Below, piece after piece: positions 11,949 to 24,685 of a stretch of DNA of 64,000 nucleotides. Location of the stretch: the NCBI RefSeq assembly GCF_036785885.1, contig NC_092312.1, positions 10,124,001-10,188,000 on the forward strand, written 5' to 3'. This stretch comes from Coffea arabica. Taxonomy: Eukaryota; Streptophyta; Magnoliopsida; Gentianales; Rubiaceae. A program made the position numbers and the translations under genes. The notes beneath the pieces were generated by a model that saw only the letters and a list, made by a program, of their open reading frames with translations, was not told the origin of the DNA and searched no databases. Every line of letters begins with the position of its first letter. Position 1 is the first letter of the stretch.

Positions 11949-12541
11949 GGAATTAAAATACTTGAATATGTTATTCACGTTTTCAGATACTGCTGGTGTC
12001 GTAATTTATGTTTTCAGCATCTGGTTTTGCATGGACCTTTCGCTTACATTGTGATTTGTTCGTTAATGATCAACGCAGAATTTCTATGGGTTCCCTTGTG
12101 TAAAATTTGCTGCCTGAGATCACATTCATCTTTTGACTGCTTTGTCAACGAATATATCATATCCAAACTTGGCACTTCCGTTTCCTTTCCAGCCCAAAAC
12201 TAATACTATACAGTTGTCCAATGCGAATATGGAAGTTAGTGTGTCCTGACAATGACAAAGCAGAGGTGGGGGGGGGGGGGGGCGGAAACAATGGGAGAAA
12301 GTCAAACAAGCCATATGATATTGTTGACGTCCTCATCAGGGCGATTTTTTCTGTTATAAGTTTTCATTCTGCAGCATTTTGTAGAGTTGAGATGTTATCT
12401 AGATCCTTGCCTTGGCTATGACATTAACATAATGGCCAACTAGCATGAGCCAACCATCTCATTGCTTGCATTGGCACAGTAATGTTGATTGTGAGGTCTG
12501 TAAATCTGCTTGCTTGTTAGTGTCTTTGAGGTTTTGCTTAT
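11871..12541. repeat. Segmental duplicate, copy 2 (partner 1-674)
   Basis: Direct repeat of the window's first 674 bases. A run of about 14 G residues near 12268 replaces a GA-rich patch of copy 1. The right edge of similarity is at about 12541. Beyond it the two copies diverge completely. Confidence 0.8.
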
Positions 12542-13594
12542 GAGATCTTTTCAAGGTAAGAGTAAAATGTACGTTTATGGGCAAAGGGGAAAAGTAAGCT
12601 TTGTAGTCTCTATGACTTTTTCCATTTGTAGTGTCCAATATCCGTCTCTTCTGGTTCCCCATCAACCCGAGGCAACGAGGAAACTAAAAACATAAACAGA
12701 AATTGTATTAATTTCCTTTATTTTGCAGATTATTTCAAGAAAACTGCTTACATTTCTAGCTACAACTGATACAAGAGTAGAAGCATAACTAAATGGTGAA
12801 ATGTGCGAGAACATGGACACAACTAACCTGGGAGACTAGTTACAAAAAATTCCCTGAAGAGTGATTATGATGCTAACTAACTTGGGCATCTTGTAGCTTC
12901 CAAGGGTTGTTTCAGCCTATCAGGCGGAGTGAGGACTTTGACTTTTAAACAGAGTTCATGCTAGGTAACTTGGACAAAACCAGATCATAGTCTAGAATTG
13001 TCACGATGGGACTATACTACCACCAACAAGTTGATCATTAGTCTAGAGTAATAACTTTTCTGTGCCATATTTCCGGTTAGCCTTCATTGGCACGATTAGC
13101 CAAATAATAGTTTAAATTTCTCAATGTGGAAATTCAGCACAACCCAGCAATTGATGATTGGCCTACAATCAAGATGTTTGTGCCATGTTCCTTGTTAGTC
13201 TTCATAGACACTGTTGGCTACTGGGAAAGCACAGGATTGCCTTCAAAGAACAGCTTGAGAAATCATTGTACTTTTAATCAACTATGGCATTGCTGGGCCA
13301 AACAGTAAACCATTTCCATCCCCTTTTTGTTTGCATCAAATCATAATTTTGTTGACAAACCAATAGCCATTTATCTTCATAGCAACGTAGGACCCCAAAA
13401 ACAAAAAAACAAAAAACAAAAAAAAAGAATGAATCTAACAGGTGCTGGCTGAAAATCTCATATCTCCCCTCAAGTAAGTAGAATTTTTTTTTTTTATTTA
13501 TTGATGATGGATCTTGATTTATTTCACCAGGCAAGTGCCTACCTTGCTTTATGAATGTGGGATTATTTATGGAAAATCTTATACTAATCAACAA
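12542..13594. other. Intergenic stretch, no gene seen
   Basis: Contains two imperfect copies of a short unit (TGTGCCATATTTCCGGTTAG near 13061-13080 and TGTGCCATGTTCCTTGTTAG near 13180-13199) and A-rich tracts near 13400-13425. Frames are short and unrecognisable. Confidence 0.45.
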
Positions 13595-13603
13595 TACAAA
13601 TTA

Positions 13604-14738
13604 GGGATAATTTCAGAAACCTCCACTGAGGTTTTCGACAATTTCACTTGGCTCCCTTGAGATTTACATAATTACGGAGACCTCCCTTGATGTGATAAAA
13701 ACACAACATTGCCCTTCACTCATTATCAACTCATTAAAAAATTCTATTAACTATTAAAGCTCTCTCATTTGTTATCAACCAATAATTCAAACTACATCTT
13801 TCCCATTGAACTATCTATCATCTTCCTCTTATATCCATTTTCCTTTGAAACTCATTTATTTATTATTATCAACCAAATGTGTACTATCGCCACTAATAAA
13901 ATCACCATACACACCAAATCACCAATACTTACATATCTTGGCATTTTTTCCAATTCTCGATTTTTCACTATTATTAAATAGTTTCCTTGCCCATTTTTGC
14001 TTCCAATTTTTGATAGGCATTAGCAACTTGAAATTGTCAAATGACAAATTGAATGCTAATTTCATTATCAAACTAGATGGAGATGAAAATAGTGATAGTG
14101 ATAAAAAAATAAAAATTTAAGGATAGGAAGTGAAAAAAAAAAAGTATTCTTGGTATATATTTATAACTACATTGTATTTCTATTTTTGATTTACAATTAT
14201 TGATATCATTCCTATAGAGAGAATTTGATTGATTTTGAATTATGTGCCAATGGAGTATATTGAATATTAATATTAGTAGTGATGATTCAGATTATTTTGT
14301 ATTAAAAAGTTGGCAGCCATGGAATTGAAATTTAGGGATATTGATGAATATTGTTGTGTATTAAATAAAATCTGATATTGATATATGATTGTAGGTAAGT
14401 TTTTGGGTATATGATATAGCGTTTATAGCTGATATAATGGTTTATATCAGAAATTTTTAGGTAAAAAAGGAACATTAGAACAAAGATAAGTGTTTATTTA
14501 TTGGTGATTTGGATGTTGATGGATAGGTAATAGTGATCACAAGTAAAGATAAATGAAATAGAGACTGCAAACCATCTTTTCCATTTACATTTTTGTTAAT
14601 TTTGAGAAAAAGTATAGCCTTTTGGCCTAAAATGTTACTTAAATAGTGATAACAACAGAGATAGGTGTAATTTTTAGAACTTAAGGGGAGTTTTCTGCAA
14701 TTGTCAAAAATCTCAGGGGAGGTATGTGAAATTAACCC
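13604..14738. mobile_element. Mutator-type MITE A, 1135 bp
   Basis: The terminus GGGATAATTTC faces GAAATTAACCC. The inverted similarity runs on for roughly 80 bases with words such as ACCTCC..TGAGGTTTT. A perfect 9-bp target duplication TACAAATTA flanks it (13595-13603 and 14739-14747). Long TIRs with a 9-bp duplication are typical of Mutator-like elements. There is no transposase frame. Confidence 0.85.
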
Positions 14739-14761
14739 TACAAATTAAGTGATAGAAATAA

Positions 14762-15747
14762 GGGATAATTTCAGAAAGCACACTTGAGATTTCGGACAAT
14801 TTCACTCGACTTCCCTTATGTTTAAGAAATTAAACTTACCTCCCTTAACATAGTAAAATACCTATAATACCCTTCACTTAGTAGTCAATTTTAAATTTAA
14901 AGTAATAAATTTACAAAATCTAAAAAAAAATCTATTTTGCTGTCTCTTGTCTATTTTCTAGTTAATATAATCTTTTTTTTTATTATCTTCAGTTTTGTGG
15001 ATATTAACAATTTGAAATTACAAAATCTACAAAGGAAGTAGATTATATGTCAAATTAGAAGGAAATCAAGAGACTCGCAGTGATAGAGAAATAAATAATG
15101 AAATTGATGATTGAAATAGGAAAAAGAACTAAAGATGTGGAATTTGTCATATTTTGTTTGTTGTTAAGAAAAACTTTTATAAAATGTTAATAATTACATA
15201 ATGCTTTCTTTCATTGGATTAGAAATTTTTATTATGATTTTATTGTGGAAGTCGAATTTATTCTCACATTTCAGATATTAATATTTTTAAAGCCATAGGA
15301 GGGTTATAATGGTGATTTTAGGTCAAATTAGTTTATTTTTGAGTATTGATATTTAATTTGGAGGTATAAAATTAGTTGTCAATGGGGTTTTTTTGTGTAT
15401 GTGTGTGTATGTATTTTTTTTTTTATCGTGGCAAGTATGGATACTGTCTATGCAATTTGGAATCTTTTGGATGGTTACTTGATTTTAGAACTTATGTTTA
15501 GATGGTTATTAGGGATTTAGCTTGTTGATTTATGCAAAGTGTGGAAGAAAATGATTGAGTATACTATATTTTTCTTTTTTAGTTTTGTACAAAAGGGTAA
15601 TTTAGAATTTTTGAAAGAAAATTTAAGTTCTTAGATCTACATCGTTACTAAATAGTAAAAGTATGAGAGGTATACGTAATTTTTAAAATATGAGGAGAGC
15701 TCTCTGTAATTGTGAGAAACCTCAGGGGAGGTTTGTGAAATTATCCC
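14762..15747. mobile_element. Mutator-type MITE B, 986 bp
   Basis: Same terminal family as MITE A (GGGATAATTTC at the left, GAAATTATCCC at the right). The flanking 9-bp duplication has one mismatch: TAGAAATAA (14753-14761) versus TAGAAACAA (15748-15756). It starts only 23 bp after the end of MITE A. Confidence 0.82.
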
Positions 15748-15756
15748 TAGAAACAA

Positions 15757-17010
15757 ACTGAAAAAATGACTGATTTATTTGATTTTAGAGATTTTATGTT
15801 TGTGTCTGTCGTATCGTATGTATAATAATGTTGTAATTTTGAATTGCTTTTTCTACTTGGACTCGGGATTATATGTCGCATGTGGTTAGTACTAAAAACG
15901 TTAGCTGTTGATGTTGATCCTTTCGGCAGGTGATATTTAATATCCATTTCCCTCACTCACCGTTCCCTATTGAGAACATGTGCCAAGTTAATGTGGGCTG
16001 TGACCACGGGTTGCTAGAACTGAATTAATGCATCATAAATGGTTGTATCAATTATTTCTGGTCTGTACTCTGTGGTGATTTGACTTCATAGATATGTGTT
16101 CCCTAGAGAAAACAAATTAGGTGTCATGCTTCTATTCCATTCCCCGTAGAAGCCCGTAATCAAGTTTTAGTTGTATACTTGTAGTGTATTTATAAACTAT
16201 ATCCGAGGCCGCCTTTACTTGGGGATATATCTGGGTTCAACTGTAGTTCTCTTCTGAAAGTCTTCTCGTGCACCAAAACGGTTATTGAGTTGGGCAGAGC
16301 ATACATAGTTCACGTATGCAATTTCTCTGCTGTTTATAGAGCCAACTTGGTCTTAAGTGTATGAGTTTTGGTGAAGAAACACCAAGAAGGAAACAAAAAA
16401 GAATCAAAGGCCACCGATTCAGATAGACCATAAGATGTAAAGAAGGAGAGATTCTCTCTCTCTCTGGGTGAAATATTAAAGAGTGAGTTCTTCCTTTAAA
16501 ATGGTAATAATACTATAGATGATAAACTCTACATGTTCAAACGAAATGTGGTATTGCAGATATGGTGATAATGTGGATTGCAGGCATGAAGGATTCTTAG
16601 CAGAGAAATGGAAGGAACACTAAAAATTTCAGTTATCTGTCGCTTTTAACAATTTTGTCCATTACTAGCTGTTTCCCCACACTTATAAATGAAAATCAAC
16701 TTATTAGGCAGTCAAATTATGTTTTCTTGACCCCAAGACACAGTTTGGCCGATAAGAACATTAATCAGATGACCGTGAGATTTTTAATCCATGTGTCCCG
16801 TTCTTCTCTTTCTCTCTCTATCATCTCTTATATAAAGCTTGAAATCTCTTCTAAAACAAAAACAAAACAAAACAAAAAAAAAAAAAGAGAGGGAGGTAAG
16901 TTCATTCATATTTTAGTATCTTGTAACCTCTGATTTTGGCTTTTTATTTTTCTAGCTTAAGAAAATTCAAAGCCTAAAAGAAAAACAATTGAAATATCCC
17001 AATAACAGGT
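15757..17010. other. Intergenic stretch, no gene seen
   Basis: Mixed composition with short CT/GA runs (16452-16466, 16800-16820, 16883-16895). Open frames are short and not recognisable. Confidence 0.45.
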
Positions 17011-17019
17011 TATTTAAAA

Positions 17020-18319
17020 GGGATAATTTCACATACCTCCCCTGAGGTTTTTGACACTTGCACTAACACCGCCCAAGGTTTTAAAAATTTCACCGGCCTC
17101 CGCTGGCAGAGATTTAGAACCCTTTGCTTACATCATGATAGCTGAAATTACCACTTTGTCCTATGAAATTGGGACTAATAACTAATGTAAATTTGGGGGA
17201 AAATGCATCAAAATTAGTTAATTACATTTAACTAGAATAACATAAATTTGATGTCTAATTAAGCTAATTAAAACTCCATTACAAAAAGGTGCCAATTGAG
17301 GAAGAAATTTGGTGCCAGTTTTGTGACTGGTATGCTTTGACAAAGATGATTGAACAAATTTCTAATATTGTAGCCATGTAACTAGAAGGGAAGAAATAGA
17401 GAAGAAAAAGACAAAGGAAAAAGAAGAAGAAAATGGAGACAAAGTGAAGATGCTATTCATTTATTAGGAGTAAAGCTGATTTAAAGCGGAAATCAAGGTA
17501 TAAATTTTCTTTTCATCATAGCCTACTATTACAAAGTGTTCTTATGAATTGGTTTCAAGAAAACTAGTATATTATCTACAGTACATTATGAACTACTTTG
17601 CTTGATCAGTAGATTTTTTAGTTGATAATAAAACTAAATTCTTGTACTTCATGTATCATGTTGTTATGTGTAAATTTATACTGTGAGAAAGGGATAATAG
17701 AAAGATATTAAGAGTTGAAATAAATATTGGTGTATTGTTTTAAATCTTATGTTAAGTAAAAGTTGTATTTTGTTGTTGAAAGATGAGGGTGAATTCCATG
17801 ATTCTCCCCTATGATTTGAAGAGGCCATAATTTCTACTAAATGTTTTCAATATGAACTCTAAATGCAGCACAAAACAATAACTTTATATGCACCCAAACC
17901 CTTGCTGCTCATAATCATAATCTTGAGGGTGTAGATGTAATTGTGATGTTTACATACACTTCCACCTGAATAAAAAAATCTGGCAGTTAAAACTTGCAGG
18001 TAGTCGTTGCTATGCCTGATAAAACGTTGCTTATATTTCCGTGTGATGTTTGAAAGTTTTTGAATTATATTGACACTCCCTCAACTTTACTAATCATTTC
18101 AATCTTTTGATAACTTGTAATCTTCTACTAATACAGGGACAAAGAGGGCATTGATGGAATAAAAATCTCATCTTACTCATGAAAATAATATTTTAAGCCT
18201 ATTTGGACTGAATTGTTACCAAAATCTCAAAAGTAAGGGTGGTTAGTGAAATTTATAAAATCTTAGGGGGTGTCAGTGCAAGTGTCAGAAACCTCAGGGG
18301 AGGTTTGTGAAATTATCCC
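17020..18319. mobile_element. Mutator-type MITE C, 1300 bp
   Basis: GGGATAATTTC faces GAAATTATCCC, followed inside by matching ACCTCCCCTGAGGTTT and AAACCTCAGGGGAGGTTT blocks. A perfect 9-bp target duplication TATTTAAAA flanks it (17011-17019 and 18320-18328). No transposase. Confidence 0.88.
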
Positions 18320-18552
18320 TATTTAAAATCAAATAGTATCAATCAAAAACAGGGCCCTCCGCAATGCAACGATTTGAATGAGCTTTTGTACTTGATAACA
18401 TGCCACCGCATTACTACTTTGTTTTGTGTAATAAATGAAGAATCTCTGGGGCAAATAAACAACACACCACTAAACTCCTCATGTTTTAAAAGTTCACATA
18501 AATTAAAGAGGCATTGGGATTAATATTCTGGACAGCTCTGTCGTAGCAAATT

Positions 18553-19023
18553 GGGCAAATTTCACTTTGCCCCCTGTAGTTTAATATTTTTTTATATAAC
18601 TCTTCTATGGTTTCAAAAAATATAAATAACCCCTTTATGGTTTGGATTAAAGTATTAAAATGACGGGAATGATCATTCGTAACGGAGTCACCTAAAATGT
18701 CAAAAATACCCTTATATAAAGTTGAAAATTATTTATTAATCAAAGGGGGTTATGTGTATATTTTGAAAACCATAAGGGGGTTATATAGTAAAGTATTAAA
18801 CCATACGGGAGTTATATAGTAAAATATAAAAATCATACGGGGTTAATGTGTCATATATTTATAAGGGTAATTTCGATATTTTTAGAAGTTCCGTTACGAG
18901 TGACTATTTCCGTCACTTTGACACTTTGTTCCAAATCATGAGGGGGTTATGTATAGTTTTTGAAATCATATGAAGGTTACGTAAAAAAAGACTAAACCAA
19001 AAGGGGTAAAATGTAATTTGCCC
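18553..19023. mobile_element. Mutator-type MITE D, 471 bp (different TIR)
   Basis: The left end GGGCAAATTTCACTTTGCCC and the right end (..AAAATGTAATTTGCCC) are inverted. Both are flanked by a perfect 9-bp duplication TAGCAAATT (18544-18552 and 19024-19032). Internal repeats of a GGGGTTAT..GTATAGTAAA pattern look like long, partly palindromic TIRs. It is a different family from MITEs A to C but has the same duplication length. Confidence 0.85.
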
Positions 19024-19032
19024 TAGCAAATT

Positions 19033-19733
19033 TGATGACAGCCTTTTTCTTGTTAAGGGCCTATGGATATGGGGCAGTCAATAACCAGTAAGCTGTCAAT
19101 GCTTTTGCACCATTAGGATTATAATTGTGTTTTTTTTTTATAATTACACCAGCTGATTTTACATGTATTTTAGTTTGCTTGTGATGTGAATTCATAAGCT
19201 CCCCTGAAGTTTATCACGTTTACGAAGTACCCCTGCTCTAATTTTGAATTTACAATGACTTGACCAACCAATTTTACTAGTTAAATTACCATCTATTGTA
19301 AAATTAAACTTATTCGCCCATCATTGCAATTTGACTGACTTTTCTCTCTTAATTTTGAAATTGTCAGGTCACATTTTAAACATTTTCTCTAATATGACAC
19401 AAGTCTCATGAAAAGGATAATGAATGAGGGGTCAAAGTTAGCATTTATACACTTTCAATATTCAAAGTCACGTTGTTCGATGTTCTGTTCCTGTGTTTTC
19501 CCTTTCAATATTAGAAGTCCTCGGAAAAATCTCATGCGAAGTTTTTTGACGTGTAAGTTTTTTGAGGAGTGCGAATATCATTTTTCATCTGACAACTTCA
19601 ATTTAAATTAATATACAAAAATACTTAATTAACAAACAATAACCGATAAATGCATTATTTTCAATGCTTAAGATGAGAGAAGGTGAGAGATATGCATCAT
19701 GAGAAGTTGAAATAAAATGAAATGAAATTACGC
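19033..19733. other. Intergenic stretch upstream of the zinc-finger gene
   Basis: AT-rich. A patch near 19197-19235 (CTCCCCTGAAGTTTATCACG) resembles a decayed terminus of the neighbouring Mutator-type MITEs. No gene recognised. Confidence 0.4.
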
Positions 19734-19784
19734 ATATATATATATATATATAAATATAATATATGTGTGTGTGTGTGTGTGTAT
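19734..19784. repeat. Compound (TA)n-(TG)n microsatellite
   Basis: An alternating TA run interrupted by AATATAA passes directly into a TG run of about ten units. It lies about 220 bp upstream of the zinc-finger start codon. Confidence 0.9.
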
Positions 19785-20004
19785 AGTGCCACAATAGTTG
19801 GCCCAAGAATGGAAACAGTGTGACAAATATGGTCACTTTTGATTCTTGTAAAACTAGAAACAACACATGGAAGAAAGATATGTTTCCCTGGTTTATTATC
19901 TAATATCTGCTCTATAGAACAAAATCTTGATGAAGGATTTAAAAGGTTTTTTGTCTTGTACACCAAAAGCCTTAAAGGGCCAAGAAGGATAGCTTGGTGG
20001 AAAG

Positions 20005-21737
20005 ATGCCTGCTGTCTGGTTTGCTCTCAAGAGATCGTTGCACTGTAAATCAGGGCCAGCAGATGTTCACGATCCAAAGGTGAGTGGAAACAAAAATGAT
20101 AATAATCTGAGCAATATTTTGACAAAGAAAACAGGCAGGTCTGGATGTTCAAGGTCTATTGCAAATCTCAGAGACGTTATTCATGGAAGCAAGAGGCATC
20201 TGGAGAAGCCCCCAATATGTAGTCCAAGATCCATCGGAAGCAGTGAACTTCTGAACCCAATTACTCATGAGGTGGTGCTCAGTAATTCAACTTGTGAACT
20301 GAAAATAACCGGCTGTGGTTTCTCAGATGTTAATTGTACCAATGGTGGTGTAGAAAGTGGTTGTTCAGCCTTTGTGGGAACCCTGAAGCCAGGAACTCCA
20401 GGCCCTGGAGGCCATCATCCTAAAGGCCTAGCTAGTCCTGCAAGGAGGAGTTCCAGCAGCCTTTCCTCGAGGAGGAGGGCCTCTGGATTTGGTGGTAATA
20501 GCTCTAGAACCAGGTATTCCTTTGGAGCAGATTCCCATGGCTTTTCACCTTTAGCCTGCCATAAATGTGGTGAGCAATTTGTAAAGTGGGAAGCAGCTGA
20601 AGCACATCACCTATCCAAGCATGCTGGTAAGAGATAATTATGCAATAAAAAAAATTCTCTTTATGACTTATATCACTTTTTCTGTACAACTGAAACTGAA
20701 TCCAAAGGAACAGGAATGTTTGATAGATCATGCTTCTCTTCAGTTAGTGTTTTAAATGATTCAGTTCCAGTCCTGCCATACATGTAAATTGGACTTCGCA
20801 AGGTCTTATGCAAGATTAATCTCTAAGAAGAAATTTATTGGGACGTCAAGTTACCATTTGAATAGAATCATTGTGAATAGGGAAAATATCTTCGACTTCA
20901 TTTGGTACCTTTTGGAAGTTTGTCACAAAATTGCAATGCCAAGGCACATTTAGCCTATACTCTTTCTCTTGACTAGTTCATAAGCCTCAAATTTGGACAG
21001 GGATGATTCAATCATTGCAATTTGCATCTTTTGCATAATAATCACCAATCTGTGGTCTTTGATTGCAATTTCTGTCATATTTAACCATGTTTCCTTCTTC
21101 TGCAGTTACTGAACTTCTTGAAGGAGATTCTTCTAGGAAAATAGTGGAGATAATATGCCGGACTAGCTCGTCAAAATCTGATAACAATGCTGGAGGAATA
21201 GAGAGGATTTTGAAGGTCCACAATATGCAAAAGACACTAGCTCAATTCGAAGACTATAGAGAAACGGTGAAGATCAAAGCTAGCAAACTTGCCAAAAAAC
21301 ACCCGCGGTGCTTGGCCGATGGCAATGAGCTTTTAAGGTTCCATGGCACAACAGTTGAATGCCCTCTTGGGATGAATGGCTCAGCCAGCCTATGTACGTC
21401 TGATAAATGCGGTGTTTGTCAAATCCTAAGACATGGTTTTCCGACGAATAAGGAATCGAACAATGGGATTGGCGTTTTCACAGCATCCACAAGTAACAGA
21501 GCATTTGAATCAGTTGAAGTTTCTGATGATAAAACTTCTCTAAGGAAGGCTCTAATAGTATGCAGAGTAATTGCAGGCAGGGTTCATAAACCATTGGACA
21601 ATGTCCAAGAACTGGCTGGTCAATCAGGTTTCGATTCATTGGCTGGAAAAGTTGGCTTATATTCTAATATTGAAGAACTCTATTTGCTCAATGCCAAAGC
21701 TCTCCTTCCTTGTTTCGTGGTGATTTGCAAAACATAA
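20005..21737 (+). CDS. C2H2 zinc-finger protein with long C-terminal domain
   Basis: Two exons (20005-20626 and 21106-21737) join through GTAAG..TGCAG to 417 aa. A single classical finger, C-x2-C-x12-H-x4-H, sits at about residues 185-206, just before the intron. N-terminal to it are basic and Ser-rich segments (an SRRRASG-type patch). After it come about 210 residues that resemble the C-terminal region of a conserved plant family (Arabidopsis At4g27240-like). From memory, that region is sometimes assigned a PARP/ADP-ribosyltransferase-like fold. This is family recall; no catalytic residues can be certified here. The MPAVWFALKRSLHCKS start is characteristic of the family and supports the chosen ATG. 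A nuclear, DNA- or RNA-binding role is likely; the target is unknown. The gene stands alone and looks intact. Confidence 0.85.
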
Positions 21738-24630
21738 AAGAAAGATTGCATTGTTAAAGACAAAATATATATAATTTTTTCTGTATCAAATTCCCTTCTG
21801 CAATTTTTTTTCTCTTCAAGGACAATTGTTTTACTTATATTGAACTTTCCATTAATGATCTCGTTCTTTCCTTCTGTAGTTTGAAAGTTGGAAATGAAAT
21901 TGGGGTACTCTTTTCTTTTGGATTAATCTTTTCTACGTTGACACTGTCAGTATTGAATGAATGACCACTATATAAAATTTGAATTTGAAATTCAACTTTT
22001 ACATACATGTCATAAATCAAACGGTGATAATGTATATATTATCAATATATATAAAATTTACTCGTTTCGTTCTAGCACGAATGACGAAACTGAATCTGTC
22101 TCATATCAAGTGTACAATTCTTCCCCCCCCCCCCCCTCCCCCTCCCCCTCGCCCTCCCCTCTTTTTATTTATCTTCAGGTACATGTCTTTCTTTTTTCCA
22201 ACTTGAATTATTCATTTGGAGAATCGGGAATGCGGCAGATAAAATGGAGTAATTGTATACCTACCAAAGAGTAAACATTCAAGGGAAAGAATTCCCGCCT
22301 AATCACAAGGTTCACTTTTCACTGTACATCTCGTTTGTCCTCTTCTTAAAAAAGATTAAAAAAAAAAATCCTTCTAAATTTACACCAAATCTTTCCAAAT
22401 TATGGATGATTTCATTTCTTTGGGGATTTCTTAATTCAATCCAAAGATATGCACATTCAATTAACAAGACTGAGAAAGGCGCAGAAATCTAGCAGTGCAT
22501 GTAGTACGTCCTCTATTGCATTTGGGATTTGAATTTAATTTGTGAAAACGGACAAATATCCCAGTTGAATGTCTGTGTAGCTGGAGCAACATACAAGACA
22601 AGATAGAAAATTGATCTGTCGACTCGTCGGAGTTCAGAAAATTGATTGCGTTGTCTTGCTATAGGGGTCCAGCTCCAGCATGCTTTTTTATTTTTGGTTT
22701 TTTTAACGTCTGCCTAAAACTTAAAAGTTAGAACTAGGGAATGTGGTTCAAAACCTCCCATACAAATTCAAATTAACAAAATTCAATTCCAATTTAAATT
22801 TTCAATCACTACATGTAGTCATTTTTAATGTATAAAAATGTCATATCACACTAGCAAAAATGAATATAAATTGGGTCCGATCTCACTGTTTTAGGGAAAA
22901 AATAAATATGGTTTGAATCAGATCCTATTTTTTTAGGAGCAAAAATGAATATAGACCGATTTATTTGTTTAACTAGATATTGGATCTAACCTTTTTGCCT
23001 TTAAGAACATGACAATGTGTGAGTCTCGTGATGGATTCAAGGTAAAAAGTGGTCGGAAACTTAAATTGTGGTCAAATTTTACTGACTTAAGTTTGTGAGG
23101 GTTGAAATTATCATTTCAAAAGTAAAGAACGAAAAAATTTATTTGTCAAAATATGATGTACGTTTTAAACGATTTTCCCTTAAGACTACGTCTTCCTGTA
23201 TATTTTCTTTTGACATGCTTTTTCTGGTGGTAGTTCCATATCCTTTACTTCACTAATTTCGATCTTTAAGTCGTGCTTTATTGTCCTTAAACATCAATCG
23301 GAAATGAGCTGGTTACTTGTTCCTCTATACACTGAAAAAATATGATACTAACGGCAAATTTAAATGCATTTCTTTTATATGATATTATTGCTTAAAGAAA
23401 AATTAATTGTACATATGTTTGTGGCTGTTAGCCCTAGCCTCCTAGTATATCTGAGAGGTTAAAAGTTAAAACTCAAAGTCAATGTGATTTAATTAGATTT
23501 ACTTTCAGGAGAGTTACGAGTCCCATAAAACTTTCGTTAACACCCTGAACTTCAGTGTGTGTGGACAACTACGGATAACATCACAGAAATTGCAGTTCAC
23601 GTGCTACGACATCAAATGATATGTTTTTGCAACAAGTTGGATTCGCAAATTTTCAGCAAATAAAGACAATTTTCGCCGTTGCTGAGAACCAAAAGATTTT
23701 GCCAACTACCCCTTGATGTGTAGGCAAAAAAACAAAAAAAAATTTTTGACACAGAGACTTTGAGTATCAATTTTGTCAAAACTTACAGTTTAACCATAGG
23801 ATTTATGTCTTTTTTTTTTTTTTTTTTTTTACAACTATCATACTCCTACATCTATTCTAATTTGTACTAAAGTAGGGTCGAACTGAATCAAGGGGTTAGA
23901 GAGAGAAAATTCCACCTTTTAAGTTAAAGGGATAAACTACTACACACCCTCGCATTCTACTGTCTGCAACCAACCAGAGTTTGCACGTTATGCTTCACTT
24001 GATAGCTAAATCATCTAAGGAGAGAGTTGGTCATAGAGTTTATGTCTTGATGCACAAAAATTTCCTATTGTTATTCGCTACCAAGAATAGGTTTTAGGAC
24101 TTATTTTACTTACTTTGAAAACTAAAAAAAAAAAAAAAAAATTTAGGGATAAGATAACATATTCAATAAATTAATCTACAAAAATCATGACACGCATAAT
24201 TGATAGAAACAAAATAATATAAGAATTCCTAAAATCAAGAAGGCGAATCATTTTTCTCTTTGTTTCTAATGTAAATCTAAAATCAAAAAAGTGGATCATC
24301 CTCGTGTTTCTACAGTGTAGAGCTGTGCTCCGTGTAAGGTCATGGGGTATGAAATAGCATTTTCCTATCCAAAATATGTCAGCAGAATAGTTGCCCACTT
24401 GCCCCAAATGCAATGTTGCTCTATAAACATCTTCTCCGATCAGCCATGTCCCATGCCTTGAATTCTGACAACTTAGCTCCTCCCCTCCCCTGAGTAAGAC
24501 TGAAAAAGATGGTGCTAATTGCCAGGTTATCGCTTTAGAGTGGACATTTGGGTCCATTTCTTTTCATTCACGATGTGGTCCTTGTTGATTCTCGATTCTT
24601 TCTAATGTATCAAACATATGTGTGGGTGGG
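21738..24630. other. Gene-poor intergenic region
   Basis: AT-rich. It includes a C-rich tract (22123-22158), poly-T near 23811-23830 and poly-A near 24124-24141. The minus-strand frame at 24171-24557 has no recognisable domain and is not supported as a gene. Confidence 0.45.
22123..22158. repeat. C-rich low-complexity tract
   Basis: A run of about 14 C followed by CCCCT-type units ending near 22158. The proline-rich peptides it encodes in several frames are artefacts. Confidence 0.85.
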
Positions 24631-24636
24631 TCTATA

Positions 24637-24638
<2 letters not shown>

Positions 24639-24685
<47 letters not shown>
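24639..24685. repeat. (AC)n-(AT)n microsatellite
   Basis: About eighteen AC units followed by five AT units. Confidence 0.92.

Noticed and set aside
13604..18319. Treating the GGGATAATTTC blocks as one large element
   Set aside because: Each pair of termini has its own 9-bp target duplication, so they are separate insertions.
21957..22274. Proline-rich peptides near 22.1 kb
   Set aside because: They are translations of a C-rich simple repeat in two frames at once.
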